Positions 59,911-64,000 of a stretch of DNA of 64,000 nucleotides are shown here, piece by piece. Position 1 is the first letter of the stretch; every line of letters begins with the position of its first letter. Both the position numbers and the translations under genes were made by a program. A model generated the notes under the pieces. It did no database searches. It saw only the letters and a program-made list of their open reading frames with translations, and was not told where the DNA came from. Source of the DNA: Clostridium carboxidivorans P7 (GTDB lineage: Bacteria > Bacillota > Clostridia > Clostridiales > Clostridiaceae); assembly GCF_001038625.1 (NCBI RefSeq), contig NZ_CP011803.1, positions 372,001 to 436,000 of the forward strand, given 5' to 3'.

Positions 59911-60027
59911 CCTGAATGGTGATATATTACAAGATATATAGAGTATTATCTTAAAAATATTTTTATTTTTAAGATTAACAAATTTCGTTACATTTTTTAA
60001 GATAAAATATGCTTGTTCTCCTCCTCT

Positions 60028-60152
60028 GTACCTTATTATTTCATTGTGGAGGAAAATATAAAAGTCTAACAGCTAAAATGTTAGGTGAATCAAGATTTGC
60101 GGAATTCCGCAACGGAGTAAAATTATTATATGAATAAGGGAGGTAATCTGTC
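60028..60152 (+). promoter_or_regulatory. Structured promoter-leader of the thioredoxin-fold gene (copy B)
   Basis: TTATTATTTCAT, AAAATATAAA, the inverted repeat CTAACAgctaaaaTGTTAG (60065-60084), the perfect 16-bp palindrome TTGCGGAATTCCGCAA (60097-60112), then GGGAGG. The order, spacing and most bases match the leader of the M24 gene at 41039-41150. Confidence 0.65.
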
Positions 60153-60482
60153 ATGTTAAAAAAGCTAGATGACAAAAATTTTGAAAGTTTTATAGGAGGA
60201 AGTTTTTATTCAACTGTAGGTTTTTATTATCCTTCTGTAGAAAATGAAGACAAAATGTTAGAAGTAATTGAGGAGTTTTCAAAAACACATGCTAATGTAG
60301 CTTGTGGTACAATGGATATTATTGGACAAGAAGTACCAGATGAATATGGTATCGGTAAAGATGAGAGCCCGGTTATAGTTGTATTTAAACAAGGTAATGC
60401 AATTAAAGCTGTAACTGATTTTTCAGTCAAAAATATTGAGGCTGCAATTACGCCACCAGGAAAAAATATAACTTTGCAGTAA
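60153..60482 (+). CDS. Thioredoxin-fold protein lacking CxxC
   Basis: The 109-residue protein has the thioredoxin-like order: strand VGFYYPS in the place of the redox motif, helix EDKMLEVIEEFSKTH, strand VACGTMDI, a linker EVPDEYGI, a cis-Pro region DESPVIVVFKQGNAI and a C-terminal helix. The CxxC is replaced by PSVEN and the only Cys is in VACG, so it is not a dithiol oxidoreductase. It is probably a chaperone-like or adaptor protein. GGGAGG precedes the ATG. It sits between the dead antiporter and the intact one. Confidence 0.65.
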   Translation: MLKKLDDKNFESFIGGSFYSTVGFYYPSVENEDKMLEVIEEFSKTHANVACGTMDIIGQEVPDEYGIGKDESPVIVVFKQGNAIKAVTDFSVKNIEAAITPPGKNITLQ

Positions 60483-60570
60483 AATTAGAGATCAAAATAG
60501 ATTAAATTGACACATAAATTCTCTAAAAAATGATCGTTTTTATTTTTAGTAAGTAAATGAAGTGAAAAAA

Positions 60571-60633
60571 GGTATGTCGTACTACGAATAAATCTCACAA
60601 CATATTGTATGTGAATTTCTTAGTGCGACAACC
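60571..60633. repeat. Dispersed hairpin repeat, copy 2
   Basis: Arms AGGTaTGTCGtACTAcGAA and TTCTTAGTGCGACAACCT pair with one bulge. The loop GAATAAATCTCACAACATATTG... matches copy 1 at 34957-35026. The arms differ from copy 1 on both sides while keeping the pairing. Confidence 0.65.
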
Positions 60634-60917
60634 TAATTACATTCTTTTTAGCTTCAATGGTGTCAAAGGAATTGCATCTTCTTTAGATGGTGGCCTAAGA
60701 GTTTTATTAGCAAATTCCTTTGGATGGTGAATGTTACATTTAGTGAGATATACATAGAAGATAAGATTTACTTGACAAATGGTAATAAATGGTTTACATT
60801 ACTTAAATTTCATGTTATACTTAAGTTGTTGAATATGGATATATAACTTGAAAACTAAATTATGTACAGTTAATAGTTGTTTTCGCTTTCCACATTTAGT
60901 ATTATAAGCATACTTGG

Positions 60918-60977
60918 GTCATCCTTTGTGGTATTATTGCGTTTTTAGCGAAAGCATTATACCATAAAAAGGATGAC
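60918..60977. repeat. Inverted repeat in the long intergenic region
   Basis: GTCATCCTTTGTGGTATTATTGC (written in two pieces as GTCATCCTTT and GGTATTATTGC) pairs imperfectly with GCATTATACC and AAAGGATGAC across a 13-base loop. It could be a terminator or a mobile hairpin remnant. The rest of 60634-61169 shows no gene. Confidence 0.5.
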
Positions 60978-61169
60978 TTATTTATGCCTTTGTTGATCAA
61001 AAATTTCAACTTCGTACAAGAGATTGATAGGGTAGCTTTACATAATGTTTAATATAAAATTGAATCTGGTATAAAAGTACCAACATTTAAAGTTGGTTGC
61101 TCACTGGTACATGCCTTTAATTGCAAAGGCTAACGTAAATTTTATAAAAGCAAATTTTATCATTATAGT

Positions 61170-61182
61170 GTATACTGTATAC
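61170..61182. promoter_or_regulatory. GntR operator 3 (upstream of antiporter)
   Basis: GTATACTGTATAC, followed by CA. It matches operators 1, 2 and 4 at all positions except the centre. Confidence 0.7.
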
Positions 61183-61301
61183 CATTTTATAATCAATAAA
61201 TATAGGAATTTCACGGGTAATACTTAAAGAAGCAATAAAAATAGTTTTTAAAGTAAAGAGGGATCAATGAATTTTTGAATAGGAAATTGCTTTAATATAT
61301 T

Positions 61302-61314
61302 GTATACGGTATAC
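61302..61314. promoter_or_regulatory. GntR operator 4 (antiporter promoter)
   Basis: GTATACGGTATAC, followed by CAT, 132 bases after operator 3. TTGCTT at 61287 with TATACC at 61310 (17-base spacer) could be the promoter, again with the operator over the -10 box. Confidence 0.75.
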
Positions 61315-61327
61315 CATACGAAATATA

Positions 61328-61426
61328 AATTTTCAAAAATAACTTAAGGAGGTGGTTGAGTGCAATTATTAAGTCAATTCTAAATCAAAATTATTAATTA
61401 TAAAAGGAAGGAAGGTGTAGAACAAG
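61328..61426 (+). repeat. Duplicated 3' end of the CDC48 gene plus its downstream leader
   Basis: About 99 bases align without gaps to 55883-55981 (end of the CDC48 gene through the leader of the oxidoreductase gamma gene), with about 15 differences by hand. AACTTAAGGAGGTGGT and AAGGAAGGAAGGTGTAGAAC are shared exactly. The copy is not in a gene here; it lies in the antiporter leader. Confidence 0.85.
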
Positions 61427-61525
61427 AGGTTACAATCAAGTGAAAATATTTAGTGATAAAAATTAATTTTTTGCACTAAATATGTAATAAATTAAAATTT
61501 AATATTTTTAGAGGAGGAGAACTGA

Positions 61526-62818
61526 ATGTCTGATATTGATGACATGAAAATCAAAAATCTCAATGCTTATGGTCCATTTTGTGGTAATCGTTGGGTTCAA
61601 TTGATTTCTGCTTGTTTAGCCATGGTAATGATTGCTAATCTTCAATATGCATGGACTTTGTTTACTACTCCATTAGTTAAATCACTACACTCGTCTTTAG
61701 TTGCTGTTCAATACGCGTTTACTTTGTTTATAATGTTTGAAACCTTTGTTCAGCCGGTAGGTGGGTTGTTACTTGATAAGTTTGGCACAAAACTAATGTT
61801 TGCCCTTGCTGGTGTACTAATTGGTGGTGGATGGGCAATGCTTGGTCAAGCAACTTCAGTTACTGCTTTGTATTTTTTCTATGCTGCTGCAGGTGTTGGA
61901 GCTGCAATTATCTATGGTGGATCTGTTAGTGTTGCTGTTCGTTGGTTCCCAGACAAAAGAGGATTGGCATCAGGTTTAATAGCAGGAGCTTTTGGAATAG
62001 GATCAATGCCTTTTGTTCCTGTAATTAGCAAAATATTAAAAGCCAGTGGCGTTGCACAAGCTTTTGGTTATACAGGAATACTTCAAGGTGTTATTGTTGT
62101 AATTATTGCATTCATTCTACGTTATCCTGTTGGCTCAAAAATGCCTAGTCAAAAAGAAAAAGCTGCTAAAGCTGATCCTGCAAAAATTGGATTCAGTCCT
62201 AGTGAAGTATTAAAAACTCCTCATTTCTGGCTGATATGGACAATGTTCTTTTCTATTAGTGTTGGTGGACTTATAGTTACAGCTAATACAAAACCATTTG
62301 GTACAAAATTAGGAATAGCTTCTTCAGTTATTATAGCTGCTGTTATGATGAATAGCCTTGCTAATGGCATAGGAAGAGTTTTCTGGGGAACTGTTTCTGA
62401 TAAGCTAGGTCGTGCAAGAACAATGTTTATATCCTTTGGTTTAAATGCAATTTTCTTATTCTTGTTGCCTATGTTTGGAGGAAAAAGTGGTGCTGCATAT
62501 GTAATTCTTTTAATGTGCGTAATGTTTACATGGGGTCAGTTATTTAGTTTATTCCCATCAATAAATGCTGATATGTTTGGCTCAACTTATGCTGCTACTA
62601 ACTATGGATTTATATATAGTGGTAAAGGATTTGCTTCTATTTTAGGTGGTGGACTAGGAGCTGCACTTGCTGCTCACTATAGTTGGAATGTTGTATTTAC
62701 AGTTGCAGCATTATTTTCATTGTATGCATCATTGATGTCTTTAGTTTTACCAAGAATACCAAAGCCTGTAAGAAGACAGAATACTATAGATAATTCTAAA
62801 CCTACTATCCCTCAATAG
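61526..62818 (+). CDS. oxlT: Oxalate:formate antiporter family transporter (OFA)
   Basis: The 430-residue MFS protein has 12 TM segments. N-terminal RWVQLISACLAMVMIANLQYAW and FETFVQPVGGLLLDKFG, and the loop motif VRWFPDKRGLASGL after TM4, are typical of the OFA family. NSLANGIGRVFWGTVSDKLGR lies in the second half. It exchanges oxalate for formate or takes up oxalate. OxlT of Oxalobacter has a Lys in TM11; here the corresponding region reads YSGKGFASILGG and also has a Lys. GAGGAGG precedes the ATG. It is controlled by operators 3 and 4. Confidence 0.88.
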   Translation: MSDIDDMKIKNLNAYGPFCGNRWVQLISACLAMVMIANLQYAWTLFTTPLVKSLHSSLVAVQYAFTLFIMFETFVQPVGGLLLDKFGTKLMFALAGVLIGGGWAMLGQATSVTALYFFYAAAGVGAAIIYGGSVSVAVRWFPDKRGLASGLIAGAFGIGSMPFVPVISKILKASGVAQAFGYTGILQGVIVVIIAFILRYPVGSKMPSQKEKAAKADPAKIGFSPSEVLKTPHFWLIWTMFFSISVGGLIVTANTKPFGTKLGIASSVIIAAVMMNSLANGIGRVFWGTVSDKLGRARTMFISFGLNAIFLFLLPMFGGKSGAAYVILLMCVMFTWGQLFSLFPSINADMFGSTYAATNYGFIYSGKGFASILGGGLGAALAAHYSWNVVFTVAALFSLYASLMSLVLPRIPKPVRRQNTIDNSKPTIPQ

Positions 62819-62868
62819 TATTTGGTTTGTCCTTAAATATAGTATTTCGGTAAGCCGGTTCTTACTAT

Positions 62869-62898
62869 TGGGAATATATTTCGTGGAATATATTCCCA
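62869..62898 (+). terminator. Terminator-like hairpin after the antiporter gene
   Basis: Perfect 12-bp stem TGGGAATATATT / AATATATTCCCA with a 6-base loop. A degenerate form of the same sequence lies after the dead antiporter copy (about 59809-59838). Confidence 0.7.
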
Positions 62899-62930
62899 TC
62901 TACTTATTGTAGTATAACATAATATTTAAA

Positions 62931-63108
62931 GTATTGCAATAGTATTTGGTATACCAAACACTATTTTTAAAATAAAATTATGTGTTAAATACTCATGTTT
63001 TTTAATGAGCACTACATTAAAATTTGCCCTCTGCCCTATTGTCCTAAATAAGAATCAGTTGATATAAATTCAAAATGTAAATTCTGGATACCAAATGCTA
63101 TTGCAATA
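62931..63108. repeat. 42-bp palindrome copy 2 and detached right half
   Basis: 62931-62951 is GTATTGCAATAGTATTTGG plus TA, and the centre TTTGGTATACCAAA is a perfect palindrome. The right half decays after AACACTATT. A separate right half (TACCAAATGCTATTGCAATA) lies at 63089-63108. The centre matches an FCD-GntR site, so the regulator might also bind here. The remainder of 62899-63135 is AT-rich and without a gene. Confidence 0.55.
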
Positions 63109-63135
63109 TTTTAAAGAGTATTAAAGTTATATTTT

Positions 63136-64000
63136 TCATACCTTAAACATTAATGAAAATTTTTCAAGGTTATCTGCACTATCTTTTATATGATGTACTT
63201 GTTCAACTATATAATTTGTCATTTCTACTACACTAGATGTTTTAGAAGCTATATTTGTAGTACCTTCAGCACCTTCATTTGAGGCTAAAGTTATTCCATT
63301 TAATGATTCGGTCATGTTTAACATTAGCTTTTGGATTTGTTCAGTTGCTATGCTAAAATCATTGGATAAATTGAAGACACTTTCTGCGTCCTTATTATAG
63401 GTTTCTCCTGTTTGAACCATTGTGATATAGTCATTATGTACTTGTTTGTCAACAAATTCCAATATTTCATTAGAGCTTTCTGTTAGATTTTTTACTGAGT
63501 TTAATACTATTTCTGTTATGTTTTGTATTTCACCTACAGTGGTTGCAGAGCTCTCTGCTAGCTTTCTTATTTCATCTGATACTACTGCAAATCCTTTACC
63601 AGCTTCACCAGCTCTAGCAGCTTCTATAGCTGCATTTAGTGCAAGAAGATTAGTTTCAGATGTGATTTGTAATATGGTATCAGATAGAACTTTGATTTGT
63701 TCAACTGCTTTTGATTTTTCTATTGCATTTTTTAAATTTTTATTAGTTGAAGAATATACCTCATTTGCACTTTTTTGAGAGGATAACGCGATTGATTTTA
63801 CTGAAGTTGCTCTACTACTTATTTCCTTTGATCTTAGAGCAGTTTCTTTAGCTTTATAGGTAACATCCTCTATAGTGTCTTTTATTTGATGCGATGTAGC
63901 ATTAATTTCTTGTGTGGATGCAGAAGTTTCTTCCATACCAGCTGAAAGCTGCTCTGTTGTTGCAGATACATCTTGTATATCCATATTTAGTTTTATTAAA
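63136..64000 (-). CDS. Methyl-accepting chemotaxis protein (partial, C-terminal part)
   Basis: The frame is open to the right edge, so the N-terminal sensor lies outside the window. The visible ~288 residues are the cytoplasmic signalling domain: [21 protein letters not shown], the hairpin tip [28 protein letters not shown] and a C-terminal helix [20 protein letters not shown]. The signalling tip is close to that of the chemoreceptor at 49097. Its ligand cannot be judged; the position beside the oxalate genes is suggestive only. Confidence 0.92.
   Translation of the reverse strand, partial: LIKLNMDIQDVSATTEQLSAGMEETSASTQEINATSHQIKDTIEDVTYKAKETALRSKEISSRATSVKSIALSSQKSANEVYSSTNKNLKNAIEKSKAVEQIKVLSDTILQITSETNLLALNAAIEAARAGEAGKGFAVVSDEIRKLAESSATTVGEIQNITEIVLNSVKNLTESSNEILEFVDKQVHNDYITMVQTGETYNKDAESVFNLSNDFSIATEQIQKLMLNMTESLNGITLASNEGAEGTTNIASKTSSVVEMTNYIVEQVHHIKDSADNLEKFSLMFKV

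Overview
The window reads as the chromosome of a low-GC, anaerobic, motile Clostridium-type Firmicute. The evidence is strongly AT-rich DNA, consensus GGAGG ribosome sites, frequent GTG and TTG starts, Rho-independent hairpins, a PolC replicase and flavin/Fe-S/thiamine-diphosphate redox enzymes. An oxalate oxidoreductase and a molybdopterin formate dehydrogenase fit an acetogen-like anaerobe. The species cannot be named from sequence alone. No tRNA, rRNA, CRISPR array, transposase or prophage was seen.

Layout. 1-7.6 kb: membrane glycosyltransferase, cysteine-type formate dehydrogenase divergent from a proline-reductase-related protein, EamA exporter, secreted amidase. 7.6-19.2 kb: Q-rich small protein, OmpR-type two-component system with a secreted protein, M1 metallopeptidase, polC. 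19.3-25.6 kb: malonate decarboxylase operon mdcA-C-D/E-G-H (beta and gamma fused) with a divergent LysR regulator. 25.7-35.6 kb: unknown protein, Na+/Ca2+-type exchanger under a yybP-ykoY (Mn2+) riboswitch, heterodimeric ABC exporter, RpiR regulator plus GH4 phospho-alpha-glucosidase. 36-45 kb: glnS, AraC-type HTH, solitary clpP, nitroreductase, two M24 peptidases, XRE-cupin regulator, POT peptide transporter. 45-52 kb: FeoB-like protein with a degenerate P-loop and its small Cys-rich partner, HD-GYP protein, chemoreceptor, DUF362 ferredoxin-like protein.

52.5-62.9 kb is the most notable region: a putative oxalate regulon. A GntR/FCD regulator is followed by an archaeal/eukaryal-type CDC48 (p97/VCP-like) AAA ATPase, the four oxalate oxidoreductase subunits (gamma, delta, alpha, beta), a decayed oxalate:formate antiporter, a thioredoxin-fold protein lacking CxxC, and an intact antiporter. 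Two pairs of GTATACnGTATAC operators, about 140 and 132 bp apart, precede the CDC48 gene and the intact antiporter. The antiporter leader still carries a copy of the CDC48 3' end, the scar of a collapsed tandem duplication.

Together the genes suggest an anaerobe that takes up and oxidises small dicarboxylic acids (oxalate, malonate) and peptides. The best candidates for new biology are the CDC48/oxalate oxidoreductase association with its double operators, a roughly 120-bp promoter-leader shared by an M24 peptidase gene and the thioredoxin-fold gene, and the FeoB homologue without intact G1 and G3 motifs.
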